Below, one piece after another: positions 17,272-25,991 of a stretch of DNA of 64,000 nucleotides. A program made the translations under genes and the position numbers. The notes beneath the pieces are model-generated. The model was not told where the DNA came from, made no database searches, and worked only from the letters and a program-made list of their open reading frames with translations. This DNA is from Actinomadura rayongensis (GTDB taxonomy: Bacteria; Actinomycetota; Actinomycetes; Streptosporangiales; Streptosporangiaceae). The DNA lies in assembly GCF_009831215.1 (NCBI RefSeq), contig NZ_WUTW01000002.1:248001-312000 (forward strand), in the 5' to 3' direction. Within the stretch, counting starts at the first letter, position 1, and each line of letters starts with the position of its first letter.

Positions 17272-18168
17272 CTAGATCCCGCGGCCCCGGGTGTGCAGGG
17301 CGAGGAGAACGCGTTTGCCGGACACGGCGCCCGACGCGACGGCGAGCGCGAACGGCACGCGCCGTTCGGCCGGATTGGCGCGCAGGGCGCGGACCGACCA
17401 GCGCAGCGCGTCCCGGCGGCGGCCGACCGTCGCGCAGCCGAACGCGAGCTGCCCGTAGACCCGGCCCGCCGCGCCCGGGATCCGGCCGATCTCGGGGTAG
17501 TGCTCCAGGAACCATTCGAGCGCGGCGACCTTGGTCTCCCACGCCTGCGCGTAGTACGAGGTCAGGCCCCACAGGACCCGGACGAGCGGCTCGTCCACGT
17601 TGACGACGGGCGCGCGGCGCGCGGCGCGCAGCGCCAGGTCCCAGTCCTCGCCCTGGCTGCCCGGGATCGACTCGTCCACCATGCCGATGTCGATCAGCGC
17701 CGCGCGCCGGGCGACATAGGTGGACGAATGCACGCTCATCATCCGGTCGCGCAGGAGCGCGTCATAGGTGACGCGCGTCGTCCCGGCGAGGCGCGGCAGT
17801 TCGCGTCCGTCGAAGTCGATGCGGATGCCGGAACTGCACAGCACCGCGTCCGGCTCCTCCTCCAGCGCCCGGACCTGGGCGGCGAGCTTGCCCGGCAGCC
17901 AGGCGTCGTCGTCGTCGCAGAACGCCACGAGGTCGGTGTCGAGGGCGAGGATGCCGCTGTTGCGGGCGCCCGCCAGGCCCGGCGAGCGGGTGTTGGCGAG
18001 CACCGACACGCGATCGGAGACGAGCGAGGCGTCAGGTTCGGCGCGGTCGAAGACGACCACCGCGCGCAGGTCGCCGTCGTACTCCTGGGCGAGCACCGAG
18101 TCCAGCGCGCGGCGCAGCAGTTCGGGCCGGTCATGCGTCGGGAGGATGACTCCGACTGAAGGCGACAT
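17272..18168 (-). CDS. Family 2 (GT-A) glycosyltransferase
   Basis: Cytoplasmic inverting glycosyltransferase of 298 residues. The Rossmann start SVGVILPTHDRPELLRRALDS is typical of GT2. The nucleotide-sugar/metal motif is CDDDDAW (Asp85-88), and GEDWDL around residue 190 supplies the likely catalytic base. No membrane helix is seen. It probably adds one sugar to the lipid-linked repeat unit. It is the only classical glycosyltransferase between 1 and 24000, so the others needed for a multi-sugar repeat are likely outside the window to the left. ATG 18168 has GAGGT about 6 bases upstream. It lies 71 bp after the rmlB-like gene. Confidence 0.85.
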   Translation of the reverse strand: MSPSVGVILPTHDRPELLRRALDSVLAQEYDGDLRAVVVFDRAEPDASLVSDRVSVLANTRSPGLAGARNSGILALDTDLVAFCDDDDAWLPGKLAAQVRALEEEPDAVLCSSGIRIDFDGRELPRLAGTTRVTYDALLRDRMMSVHSSTYVARRAALIDIGMVDESIPGSQGEDWDLALRAARRAPVVNVDEPLVRVLWGLTSYYAQAWETKVAALEWFLEHYPEIGRIPGAAGRVYGQLAFGCATVGRRRDALRWSVRALRANPAERRVPFALAVASGAVSGKRVLLALHTRGRGI

Positions 18169-18239
18169 GCGGCTACCTCAGGGGCTCAGGGAAGGTCTCG
18201 CGGCCATTCTCCCGCACAGCGGACGGCGAAATGGGCGTT

Positions 18240-19226
18240 TCACCACGTCGGCCCCGGTTCGTTCAGCGGCTTCCACCAGCGCGGGTTCTCCGCGTACCAC
18301 GCGATCGTCGCGGGCAGGCCGTCGTCGAACGCGACGCGGGGGGACCAGCCGAGCGCCGCGAGCCGCGTCCCGGTCAGGGCGTAGCGGCGGTCGTGGCCCT
18401 TGCGGTCGGGGACGTACCGGACCATGTCCGGACGAGCGTCGCACAGCTCCAGCAGCCGCGCCGTGAGATCGCGGTTGCTCAGGGACGTCGCGCCGACGAC
18501 GTGGTGGACGGCGCCGGGCTCCCCGCGTTCGGCGACGAGCTGGACGGCGCGCGCGTGGTCCTCGACGTGCGTCCACTGCCGGACGTTGCCGCCGTCGCCG
18601 TAGAGCGGCACCGGACGCCCTTCCAGCAGGTTCGTGACGAACAGCGGGATCAGCTTCTCGGGGTACTGGTACGGGCCGTAGGTGTTGCCGCAGCGCGTCA
18701 CGCACACCGGCAGGCCGTGGGTGCGGGCGTAGGCGAGCGCGACGAGGTCCCCGCCCGCCTTCGCCGCCGCGTACGGGGAACTCGGACGCGGCGGGGCGTC
18801 CTCGCCGAAGGCCGCGCCGTCGTCGGCGCTGCCGTAGACCTCGTCGGTGGAGACCTGGACGATCCGGGGCACGCCCGCGTCCAGGCACGCCCGCATCAGC
18901 GTCTCGACGCCGAGGGTGTTGGTGCGGACGAACGCCGACGCGTCCTCGATGGAACGATCCACGTGGGACTCGGCCGCGAAGTTCACCACCGCGTCGTGGC
19001 CCGGGACGACCTCGGCGAGCAGCGCCGCGTCGCCCACGTCGCCGCGCACGAACGCGTACCCGCCGTCCACCGGGGCGAGGTTGGCGAGGTTGCCCGCGTA
19101 CGTCAGCGCGTCCAGGACCGTGACGCGGGCGCCCGCGCACTCCGGGTACCGCCCGGACACCAGGTCACGGACGTACTGCGAGCCGACGAAGCCCGCCCCG
19201 CCCGTGACCAGCACCCGGCGCGCCAC
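18240..19226 (-). CDS. rmlB: dTDP-glucose 4,6-dehydratase (RmlB-like)
   Basis: NAD-dependent extended short-chain dehydrogenase making dTDP-4-keto-6-deoxyglucose, the entry step to 6-deoxysugars such as rhamnose. The 328-residue protein has the cofactor site TGGAGFVGS (8-16), STDEVYG (126-132) carrying the Thr/Asp/Glu triad of RmlB, and Tyr152/Lys156 in YAAAK. Those active-site residues separate it from UDP-galactose epimerases. The GTG start lies 4 bp after the cysN stop, and translational coupling is likely because no good ribosome site is seen. No rmlA, rmlC or rmlD is present in the window, so other deoxysugar genes must lie elsewhere. Confidence 0.88.
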   Translation of the reverse strand: MARRVLVTGGAGFVGSQYVRDLVSGRYPECAGARVTVLDALTYAGNLANLAPVDGGYAFVRGDVGDAALLAEVVPGHDAVVNFAAESHVDRSIEDASAFVRTNTLGVETLMRACLDAGVPRIVQVSTDEVYGSADDGAAFGEDAPPRPSSPYAAAKAGGDLVALAYARTHGLPVCVTRCGNTYGPYQYPEKLIPLFVTNLLEGRPVPLYGDGGNVRQWTHVEDHARAVQLVAERGEPGAVHHVVGATSLSNRDLTARLLELCDARPDMVRYVPDRKGHDRRYALTGTRLAALGWSPRVAFDDGLPATIAWYAENPRWWKPLNEPGPTW

Positions 19227-19230
19227 GCGG

Positions 19231-20511
19231 CTACCGCGCTCCGGTGATCATGCCGGCGGCGACCGTGTTGTTGGTGGCCTCGTCGATGAGGATGAAGCCG
19301 CCGGTGAGGCGGTTGCGGGCGTAGTCGTCCACGAACAGCGGCTGGGTGACGCGCAGCGAGACGCGGCCGATCTCGTTGAGGCCGAGGCTCTGCGCGGACT
19401 CGTCGCGGTGCAGCGTGTTGACGTCCAGGCGGTAGTTCAGCTCCTTCACCATCGCCTTGGCCGTCCGCGTCGTGTGCTTGAGGACGACCTTCATGCGCGG
19501 GGTGAGCTGCCGGTCGGGGGTCATCCAGCAGACCATCGCGTCCAGGTCCTGGGCGACCTCGGGCCGGTTGTTCGGGCGGGCGATCATGTCGCCGCGCGAG
19601 ATGTCGATCTCGTCGGCCAGCCGCAGCGTGACCGACATCGGCGCGAACGCCTCCTCGACCGGACCGGCGGGGCCGTCGATGTGCGTGATCGTGGTGGTCA
19701 GCCCGGACGGCAGGTGGACGACCTCGTCGCCCGGCTTGAGCACTCCGCCCGCGACCTGGCCCGCGTAGCCGCGGTAGTCGTGCAGCTCCGGGTCGGTGGA
19801 GGCGTGCGGGCGGATCACGTACTGCACCGGGAACCGCACGTCGATCAGGTTGCGGTCGGACGCGATGTGGACGTGCTCCAGGTGGTGCAGCAGCGACGGC
19901 CCGTCGTACCAGGGCATGTTCACCGACCGCTCCACCACGTTGTCGCCGTGCAGCGCCGACAGCGGGATGAACGTCAGGTCCGCCACGTCCAGCTTGGAGG
20001 CGAACGCGGTGAACTCGTCCACGATGGATTCGTAGGTGCCCTGCTCGTAGCCGACCAGGTCCATCTTGTTGACCGCGACGACCAGGTGCGGCACCTTCAG
20101 CAGCGTCGTCAGGAAGGCGTGGCGGCGCGACTGCTCCAGGATGCCCTTGCGCGCGTCCACCAGGATGATCGCCAGGTCCGCCGTGGACGCGCCGGTCACC
20201 ATGTTCCGCGTGTACTGGATGTGCCCGGGGGTGTCGGCGATGATGAACTTGCGGCGCGGCGTCGCGAAGTACCGGTACGCCACGTCGATCGTGATGCCCT
20301 GCTCGCGCTCGGCCCGCAGGCCGTCGGTCAGCAGCGCCAGGTTGGTGTACTCCTCGCCGCGGTCGGCGCTGGTGCGCTCCACCGATTCGAGCTGGTCCTC
20401 GAAGATCGACTTGGAGTCGTACAGCAGCCGGCCGATGAGGGTGGACTTGCCGTCGTCCACGCTGCCGGCGGTGGCGAACCGCAGGATGTCCATCTGCTTG
20501 GGGGCGGCCAT
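19231..20511 (-). CDS. cysN: Sulfate adenylyltransferase subunit 1 (GTPase CysN)
   Basis: GTP-driven regulatory subunit of ATP sulfurylase, which with CysD forms APS from sulfate and ATP. The 426-residue protein has G1 GSVDDGKS (16-23), a DTPGH G3 (about 92-96) and NKMD as G4 (about 146-149), followed by two EF-Tu-like beta-barrel domains. It ends without a fused APS-kinase (CysC) domain, unlike the longer CysNC proteins of many actinobacteria, and no separate cysC is in the window. Its ATG overlaps the cysD stop by one base. The position inside a polysaccharide locus suggests it supplies sulfate donor for the sulfotransferase at 7458. Confidence 0.95.
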   Translation of the reverse strand: MAAPKQMDILRFATAGSVDDGKSTLIGRLLYDSKSIFEDQLESVERTSADRGEEYTNLALLTDGLRAEREQGITIDVAYRYFATPRRKFIIADTPGHIQYTRNMVTGASTADLAIILVDARKGILEQSRRHAFLTTLLKVPHLVVAVNKMDLVGYEQGTYESIVDEFTAFASKLDVADLTFIPLSALHGDNVVERSVNMPWYDGPSLLHHLEHVHIASDRNLIDVRFPVQYVIRPHASTDPELHDYRGYAGQVAGGVLKPGDEVVHLPSGLTTTITHIDGPAGPVEEAFAPMSVTLRLADEIDISRGDMIARPNNRPEVAQDLDAMVCWMTPDRQLTPRMKVVLKHTTRTAKAMVKELNYRLDVNTLHRDESAQSLGLNEIGRVSLRVTQPLFVDDYARNRLTGGFILIDEATNNTVAAGMITGAR

Positions 20512-21443
20512 CAGAAGTAGCCCTCCTTCTTGCGGTCCTCCATCGCGGCCTCACTGGCCCGGTCGTCGGCGCGGGTCTGGCCGCGCTCGGTGATCCGGGT
20601 CGCCGCGATCTCCTCGATCACCTCGTCCAGCGACACCGCCGACGACTTCACCGCGCCGGTGCAGGACGCGTCGCCGACCGTCCGGTACCGGACGGTGGCC
20701 TCGAACACCGGCTCGTCGTCGCCCCGGTTGGCGTACGGCAGGTCCGCCAGGAGCATCCCGTCGCGCTCGAACACCCGCCGCGAGTGCGCGAAGTAGATCG
20801 ACGGAAGCTCCAGCTCCTCACGCCGCACGTAGTCCCAGATGTCCAGCTCGGTCCAGTTCGACAGCGGGAACACCCGGACGTGCTCGCCCTGCCGGATCCG
20901 CGTGTTGTAGAGGTTCCACAGCTCGGGACGCTGGTTCTTCGGGTCCCACTGGCCGAACTCGTCCCGGAACGACACCACCCGCTCCTTGGCGCGGGCCTTC
21001 TCCTCGTCCCGACGCGCTCCACCGAACGCCGCGTCGAAACGGTGCTCCTCGATCGCGTCCAAAAGCGTCGTGGTCTGGAGACGGTTACGGCTCGCACGCC
21101 GTCCGGTCTCCTCCACGACGCGGCCGTTGTCGATCGACTCCTGCACCGACGCCACCACCAGCCGGACGCCCAGCTCGGCCACCCGCCGGTCCCGGTACTC
21201 GATCACCTCGGGGAAGTTGTGGCCGGTGTCCACGTGCATCACCGGGAACGGGATCGGCGCCGGCGCGAACGCCTTCTGCGCCAGGCGCAGCATGACGATG
21301 CTGTCCTTGCCGCCGGAGAACAGCAGCACGGGACGCTCGAACTCCGCCGCCACCTCCCGGATGATCTGGATGGATTCGGCTTCGAGGACGTCCAACTGGG
21401 ACAGCAGATAATCGCAGCGCTGCATCGTCTCGGGTCTCTCCAC
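20511..21443 (-). CDS. cysD: Sulfate adenylyltransferase subunit 2 (CysD)
   Basis: Catalytic subunit of heterodimeric ATP sulfurylase, an N-type ATP pyrophosphatase. The 310-residue protein has the PP-loop SGGKDS (43-48), HVDTGHNFPE, GGARRDEE and the usual C-terminal tail ending KKEGYF, all classical for CysD. The start is either GTG 21443 or ATG 21425. A GGAGAG stretch about 10 bases before the ATG makes the shorter form possible, costing six residues. It is followed directly by cysN and preceded by cysQ 42 bp upstream. Assimilatory cys operons usually also carry cysH and cysC; here the neighbours are polysaccharide genes instead. Confidence 0.95.
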   Translation of the reverse strand: MERPETMQRCDYLLSQLDVLEAESIQIIREVAAEFERPVLLFSGGKDSIVMLRLAQKAFAPAPIPFPVMHVDTGHNFPEVIEYRDRRVAELGVRLVVASVQESIDNGRVVEETGRRASRNRLQTTTLLDAIEEHRFDAAFGGARRDEEKARAKERVVSFRDEFGQWDPKNQRPELWNLYNTRIRQGEHVRVFPLSNWTELDIWDYVRREELELPSIYFAHSRRVFERDGMLLADLPYANRGDDEPVFEATVRYRTVGDASCTGAVKSSAVSLDEVIEEIAATRITERGQTRADDRASEAAMEDRKKEGYF

Positions 21444-21485
21444 GCTCTCTGGCGGTCGCGCCGGTGGGGCGCCGGGCTTCCTGGG

Positions 21486-22361
21486 TCAACCCGGCAGGGC
21501 GTCGCTCACATCCCGGATGCCGGTCAGCAGCGTCGATGCCGACACGGGGTGGCACACCAGGATATCCGGCAAAGTGGGGTCCGGCCGGTTATACGCCAGT
21601 GGCGACCCGTCCACCCGGGACGCGTGGGCGCCCGCCGCGAGCGCCACCGCCGCCGGGGCGGCCGAGTCCCACTCGTACTGGCCGCCGGCGTGGACGTAGG
21701 CGTCGACCTCGCCGAGCAGGACCGCCGAGATCTTCGCGCCCGCCGAGCCGATGGGAACGAGCGTCACGTCGAGGTCGAGCGCGTCGGCGAGCCGCTGGAC
21801 GAACGCCGGCGGCCGGGTCCGGCTGACCGCGATGCGCAGCCTCCCCGGCTCGGGCTCGGGGACGCGCAGGTCCTGCTCGCCCGCCTTCGCGCCGCCCACA
21901 ACCGTGCGCAACGTCACACCCTGCGCGGGCAGCGCGACGGCTCCGGCGGCCAGTTCGCCCTTCACCCAGAGCGCCACGTGGACGGCCCAGTCCGCGCGGC
22001 CCTCCTCGGAGTACTCGCGGGTGCCGTCCAGCGGGTCCACGATCCAGACCCGGTCGGCGGCGAGACGGTCGGCGTCGCGGGTGTTGCCCGTCGGGGCCCG
22101 GTCCGCGCCGCCCCGTGAGCGCTTGCCCGCCGCCGACGCGCGGCCCTCCTCCGACAGGACCGCGTCGCCCGGACGGCGCTCGGCGAGGGCGGCCATCAGG
22201 TGCTCGTGGGCGCGCAGGTCGCCGGTGTCCTTGAGGGCGCGCGGGTCGCCGTGGCCCACCTCCTTGCGGACGGCCAGCAGCAGCCGTCCCGCCTCGGTGG
22301 CCAGGTCCGCGGCGAGCGCGTGATCGTCCGCCGCCGTGTGCTCCGTCGTGTGCGCCGTCAT
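21486..22361 (-). CDS. cysQ: 3'(2'),5'-bisphosphate nucleotidase (CysQ-like)
   Basis: Inositol-monophosphatase-fold enzyme that hydrolyses PAP, the by-product of PAPS-dependent sulfation, to AMP. The 291-residue protein has the metal-binding motifs LSEEG (about 69-73), [12 protein letters not shown] (about 103-114) and [14 protein letters not shown] (about 238-251), plus CysQ-like spacing. An open frame extends upstream to 22553, but ATG 22361 has GGAG 5 bases before it and begins the conserved domain at a sensible distance. Relief of PAP inhibition is exactly what a sulfotransferase pathway needs. It is co-directional with cysD and cysN downstream and with the sugar transferase upstream. Confidence 0.88.
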   Translation of the reverse strand: MTAHTTEHTAADDHALAADLATEAGRLLLAVRKEVGHGDPRALKDTGDLRAHEHLMAALAERRPGDAVLSEEGRASAAGKRSRGGADRAPTGNTRDADRLAADRVWIVDPLDGTREYSEEGRADWAVHVALWVKGELAAGAVALPAQGVTLRTVVGGAKAGEQDLRVPEPEPGRLRIAVSRTRPPAFVQRLADALDLDVTLVPIGSAGAKISAVLLGEVDAYVHAGGQYEWDSAAPAAVALAAGAHASRVDGSPLAYNRPDPTLPDILVCHPVSASTLLTGIRDVSDALPG

Positions 22362-22467
22362 CCGCGCTCCGTCCCGCGTCCGCCGCGGGCTCGGCCGAAC
22401 CCGCGGGCCCATTCTCCACGGAACAGGCAGGGAATGCGCCGCCGGGGCGGCGGCGACCAACTGGCCG

Positions 22468-23937
22468 TCAGTACGCGCCCGAGCCGCGCACCACGGCCGA
22501 CCACGTCTTCCACATGATCTGGAGGTCGAGCGCGAGGGACCAGTTGTCCACATAGCGCAGGTCGAGGCGGACGGACTCGTCCCAGCTCAGGTCGGACCGG
22601 CCGCTGACCTGCCACAGCCCCGTCAGGCCCGGCTTCACCACGAGCCGCCGGTAGACGTCGCCGCCGTACCGGGCGACCTCGTCGGGCAGCGGCGGACGCG
22701 GGCCGACGAGCGACATGTCGCCGCGCACCACGTTGATGAGCTGGGGCAGCTCGTCCAGCGAGTAGCGGCGCAGCACCCGGCCGACGCGCGTGATCCGCGG
22801 ATCGGACTTGATCTTGAACAGGACGCCGTCGTACTCGTTGCTCGCCAGCAGCTCGTGCTTGCGGGTCTCGGCGTCGGCGACCATCGTGCGGAACTTCAGG
22901 ACGGTGAACTCCTCGCCGTCGCGTCCCACCCGGACCTGCCGGAACATGACCTGCCCCGAACTCGTGATCTTGATCAGCGCGGCGATGCACAGCAGCAGCG
23001 GGCTGAGCACGGCGAGACCGGCCAGCGCGAACGTCCGGTCCACGAGGCCCTTGAGGACCTTGCGCCCGCCCGCCAGCTCCGGGTGCTCCAGGTGCAGCAG
23101 CGGCAGGCCCGTCACCGGCCGGATCGAGATGCGCGGCCCGGCGACGTCCATGAGCGCCGGGGCGACGACCAGCTCCACGTCGTCGCGTTCGAGCTGCCAG
23201 GCGAGCCGCCGCAGCGCGACCCCGTCCATCTCGGGGCAGGCGAGCACCGCCACCGAGTCCGCGCCGACCCGCTCCACGACCGACGCCGCCGCGCCGAAGT
23301 CGCCGAGCACCGGCACGCCCTCGACGTCCCCGGCGGCGGACTCGCCCGGCGGAACGCACACCGCGACGATGTCCATGCCGTGGTAGGCCTTCCCGCGCAG
23401 CAGCCGGATGAGATCCGCCAGGGCCCCCAGGTGGCCGACCGCGACGACCCGCCGCATGCACTCGCCGCCCCAGCGGCGCTTGTGCAGCCATTTGCGCAGC
23501 CGGTACCGCATCAGCAGGTCCAGCAGCGTCCCGACCGGCAACGCGATCACGACGTACCCGCGCGCGACCTCGGTCTTGGTCGCGTAGGCCAGGATGGCGA
23601 CGGTCGCCGTCAGCGCGAAGCCCGCGCGGACGACGCGGTGGAACTCCTCGTACCCGACCCCGACGAACCGCGGCTGGTAGGCGCGGCACAACGCGAGCGT
23701 CAGCAGCCACCCGAGCGGGAGCAGGACGCTGAAGACGAGGTAGGGGGTGTTGCGTTCGGTCGGCGTCCCGGGAAAGCGGACGACGTACGCCACCGCGCTC
23801 GCCAGCAGCATGGAGCCGAAGTCCAGCGTGATCGCGCGCCGGCGGTACCGCGCCGGCCAGGCCGTTGTCGGCCGCACGGTTGGTCGCCGCACCTCTGCGG
23901 TGAGCACGTCGGTACCGACCTTGTCGACGACGGCCAT
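22468..23937 (-). CDS. Polyprenyl glycosylphosphotransferase (initiating sugar transferase)
   Basis: Membrane enzyme that starts repeat-unit synthesis by moving a sugar-1-phosphate from a nucleotide sugar to undecaprenyl phosphate (WbaP/CpsE type). The 489-residue protein has four N-terminal helices (about 35-145) and a CoA-binding-like soluble domain (about 160-270). A C-terminal bacterial sugar transferase domain (about 285-489) starts with a reentrant helix and carries [20 protein letters not shown] and [11 protein letters not shown]. These are the catalytic and substrate motifs of the family. It probably heads the minus-strand operon running through cysQ, cysD, cysN, the rmlB-like gene and the glycosyltransferase. 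A 400-bp non-coding stretch upstream fits a regulated promoter. Confidence 0.92.
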   Translation of the reverse strand: MAVVDKVGTDVLTAEVRRPTVRPTTAWPARYRRRAITLDFGSMLLASAVAYVVRFPGTPTERNTPYLVFSVLLPLGWLLTLALCRAYQPRFVGVGYEEFHRVVRAGFALTATVAILAYATKTEVARGYVVIALPVGTLLDLLMRYRLRKWLHKRRWGGECMRRVVAVGHLGALADLIRLLRGKAYHGMDIVAVCVPPGESAAGDVEGVPVLGDFGAAASVVERVGADSVAVLACPEMDGVALRRLAWQLERDDVELVVAPALMDVAGPRISIRPVTGLPLLHLEHPELAGGRKVLKGLVDRTFALAGLAVLSPLLLCIAALIKITSSGQVMFRQVRVGRDGEEFTVLKFRTMVADAETRKHELLASNEYDGVLFKIKSDPRITRVGRVLRRYSLDELPQLINVVRGDMSLVGPRPPLPDEVARYGGDVYRRLVVKPGLTGLWQVSGRSDLSWDESVRLDLRYVDNWSLALDLQIMWKTWSAVVRGSGAY

Positions 23938-24340
23938 CTACGCCTCACCAGCCCCTTTGACGCGCCCACGCCCCACGATCCACCTCGAAGACGCCCGAAC
24001 GCCACGTGAGGTTCACATGCGACGTCCGCTCCGCCGGTCGCCTGGATCTTACGGCCGGTTTATTTCACAACGAAGTCGCCGCACCATCGACTAGGACAGT
24101 CTTCTCTAACCAGAATTAATCGCCCATATAACCCGGGTTTGCCCGTCGCTCGCCGTGCGTTCACCTGACCCCGGCCGGAGGACCGAGCCGTCTACCACGC
24201 AAAACGCCGGAATCGCCCACGCGATGACGCCGTCCGCGCGAGCATCCGGACGCGGAGCGCAGCGCCCCGGACACCCGCGCAACACCGTGACCAGGTTCGG
24301 CCCGGCCCCTTACAGCGCCCGGACGTGAGGTCGCCGGTGG
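23938..24340. promoter_or_regulatory. Non-coding 400-bp region upstream of the initiating sugar transferase
   Basis: No gene was found here. The stretch 24046-24135 is the most AT-rich part of this half of the window, with runs such as TTTATTTCACAA and AGAATTAAT, and most likely carries the promoter of the minus-strand polysaccharide operon. A TAAGAT hexamer on the minus strand (24046-24051) could be a -10 box, but no well-placed -35 was seen. The right part also lies beyond the pth stop at 24341, where a terminator for pth would be expected; no strong hairpin stands out. Confidence 0.4.
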
Positions 24341-24916
24341 TCAGGTGGCGTGGAAGGCGTTCTGCGCGGCTTCCAGGGGGCCGGCCGTCAGCGCCTCGAC
24401 GGCGTCGGCCGCGCGCTCGGCGTTCAGGTCCAGCTCGCGGCGCTCGGTGGTCGAGAAGTCGCGCAGGACGAACGTCGCCGGGTCCATCCGGCCCGGCGGG
24501 CGCCCCACGCCGAACCGCACCCGCAGGTACTCGCGGTCGCCCAGCGACTTCGTGATCGACCGCAGGCCGTTGTGTCCGTTGTCACCGCCGCCGCGCTTCA
24601 GCCGGATCGCGCCGTAGGGGATGTCCAGCTCGTCGTGGACGACGATCAACCGCCCCACCGGCACCTTGTAGAAGTCGCGCAGCGCCTTCACCGGCCCGCC
24701 GGACTCGTTCATCCACGAGCGCGGCTTGGCGAGCACGACGCGCTCGGCGCCGAGCCGTCCCTCGACGACGTCGGCGCGGGCCTTGTGCGCCTTGAACTTG
24801 CCGCCCGTCCGCCCGGCGAGGACGTCCAGCACCAGGAACCCGGCGTTGTGCCGGTTGCCCGCGTACGAGGGCCCCGGGTTCCCGAGCCCCACCACCAGCC
24901 ACGGCTCAGCGGCCAT
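24341..24916 (-). CDS. pth: Peptidyl-tRNA hydrolase
   Basis: Essential cytoplasmic esterase that releases peptides from dropped-off peptidyl-tRNA. The 191-residue protein has GLGNPG (10-15), catalytic His23 in [19 protein letters not shown] and [11 protein letters not shown] with its conserved Asp (about 95), all diagnostic. GGAGGA lies directly upstream. The ATG at 24916 is preferred over the GTG one codon earlier because the GTG would leave only one base between the Shine-Dalgarno and the start. It lies downstream of the rplY gene on the same strand, the usual actinobacterial order, with a hairpin in between. Confidence 0.96.
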   Translation of the reverse strand: MAAEPWLVVGLGNPGPSYAGNRHNAGFLVLDVLAGRTGGKFKAHKARADVVEGRLGAERVVLAKPRSWMNESGGPVKALRDFYKVPVGRLIVVHDELDIPYGAIRLKRGGGDNGHNGLRSITKSLGDREYLRVRFGVGRPPGRMDPATFVLRDFSTTERRELDLNAERAADAVEALTAGPLEAAQNAFHAT

Positions 24917-24945
24917 CACTCCTCCGTTCCCCGGCCGGACAGCGG

Positions 24946-24980
24946 ACGGCCCCCGCGGGACTGCCGCCCGCGGGGGCCGT
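24946..24980 (-). terminator. Hairpin between rplY and pth
   Basis: A perfect 14-bp stem (24946-24959 with 24967-24980) encloses a 7-base loop, 37 bp after the rplY stop and 30 bp before the pth start. It probably terminates or attenuates rplY transcripts, so that pth expression depends on read-through. Confidence 0.75.
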
Positions 24981-25016
24981 GCGCGCGCGCCGCCCGGCGG
25001 GGGCGGCGCGGCCGGA

Positions 25017-25676
25017 TCACTCTCCGGCGGACTCGGTCTCCTCGGCGGCCTGCTCCTCGGCCGCGGCCTCGGCGGCCTCCGCCTCCTCGGCGGCGGCGAC
25101 CTCCTCCTCGGTCGGCTCGGCGGCCGGGCCGGCCTCCAGCGTCGCGTCCACGATCTGGGCGATCAGCGTGTCCTCGTCGACGGTGAGCTGGACGCCGGAC
25201 GGCAGCGTCACGTCCTTGGCGAGGATCTGCGTGCCGATCTCCAGGCCGTCGGCCGACACCTCGACCGACTCGGGGATGTGCGTCGCCTCGGCCTCGACCG
25301 CGATCTGCACGACGGGCTGCTCGATGCGCGCCCCGGACACCGGCTCGCCGACGACGTTCACCGCGATGTCCACGGCGACCTTCTCGCCGCGCTTCACCAG
25401 CAGCAGGTCGACGTGCTCCAGGAAGCCCTTGATCGGGTCGCGCTGGACGTCCTTCGGCAGGGCCAGCTCCGCGCCCGACGCCAGGCCCTCGATGGTGAGG
25501 AGCACGTTCGGCGTCTTGAGCGCCAGCATGAGGTCGTGGCCCGGCAGCGTGATGTGCTGCGGCTCGGTGCCATGACCGTAGAGGACGGCGGGAACCTTGC
25601 CGGCCCGGCGGGTGCGCCGCGCGGCACCCTTACCGAACTCGGTGCGCGGCTCGGCGGCGATGCGTACCTCGGACAC
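25017..25676 (-). CDS. rplY: Ribosomal protein L25, long (TL5/Ctc) form
   Basis: 5S rRNA-binding protein of the large subunit. The 219-residue protein has an N-terminal L25 beta-barrel (about 1-95, with [20 protein letters not shown]) and a C-terminal TL5/Ctc domain (about 96-185). A low-complexity Glu/Ala tail covers the last 35 residues, common in actinobacterial versions. The frame is open upstream to 25706, but the GTG at 25676 (VSEVRIAAE) has AAGGAG 8 bases before it and matches the family start. It precedes pth and follows prs in the conserved block. Confidence 0.94.
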   Translation of the reverse strand: MSEVRIAAEPRTEFGKGAARRTRRAGKVPAVLYGHGTEPQHITLPGHDLMLALKTPNVLLTIEGLASGAELALPKDVQRDPIKGFLEHVDLLLVKRGEKVAVDIAVNVVGEPVSGARIEQPVVQIAVEAEATHIPESVEVSADGLEIGTQILAKDVTLPSGVQLTVDEDTLIAQIVDATLEAGPAAEPTEEEVAAAEEAEAAEAAAEEQAAEETESAGE

Positions 25677-25943
25677 GGCGAAAACTCCTTGCTTTTTGCG
25701 ATCCACGGCCGTCCGGCATGGACGTCCGCTGCGGACAGAGCTCGATCAGGCATGCTCGACGCGTCAGGCGCCTCGAAGATTGTTCGCGTTCCCCGGGGAG
25801 TGCGCGTCCCGTCGCACGGGACCGAACTGGGCGACCCGGGGCCTACGCGGATTCGACAAGTCTAACCGATCCCCGCCCCGCCCCACGCCACCCCCGGGCG
25901 CGCGCGAACGGCGCCCGCGCGGGGCGCTGGTGGCGAAGAGGGT

Positions 25944-25971
25944 GCTGCGCGCGCGCCGTCGGGCGCGCAGC
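25944..25971 (-). terminator. Putative terminator after prs
   Basis: A 9-bp stem (25944-25952 with 25963-25971) with a 10-base loop lies 20 bp after the prs stop. It is very GC-rich. It is less certain than the other hairpins because the whole 25890-25985 stretch is low-complexity GCGC sequence. The gap 25677-25991 holds no gene; its left part (about 25690-25860) should contain the rplY promoter. Confidence 0.45.
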
Positions 25972-25991
25972 GGGGCGGGGAGCGGAGGGGT

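Noticed and set aside
18240-19226. UDP-glucose 4-epimerase
   Set aside because: The STDEVYG motif with Thr, Asp and Glu at the active site is that of the 4,6-dehydratase.
22336-24009. Long plus-strand frame opposite the sugar transferase gene
   Set aside because: Low-complexity Arg/Asp/His/Gln composition and complete overlap with conserved motifs on the other strand mark it as a GC-rich shadow.
25890-25985. Additional repeat or RNA gene in the GCGC-rich stretch after prs
   Set aside because: Apart from one 9-bp hairpin the complexity is too low to support a separate feature.
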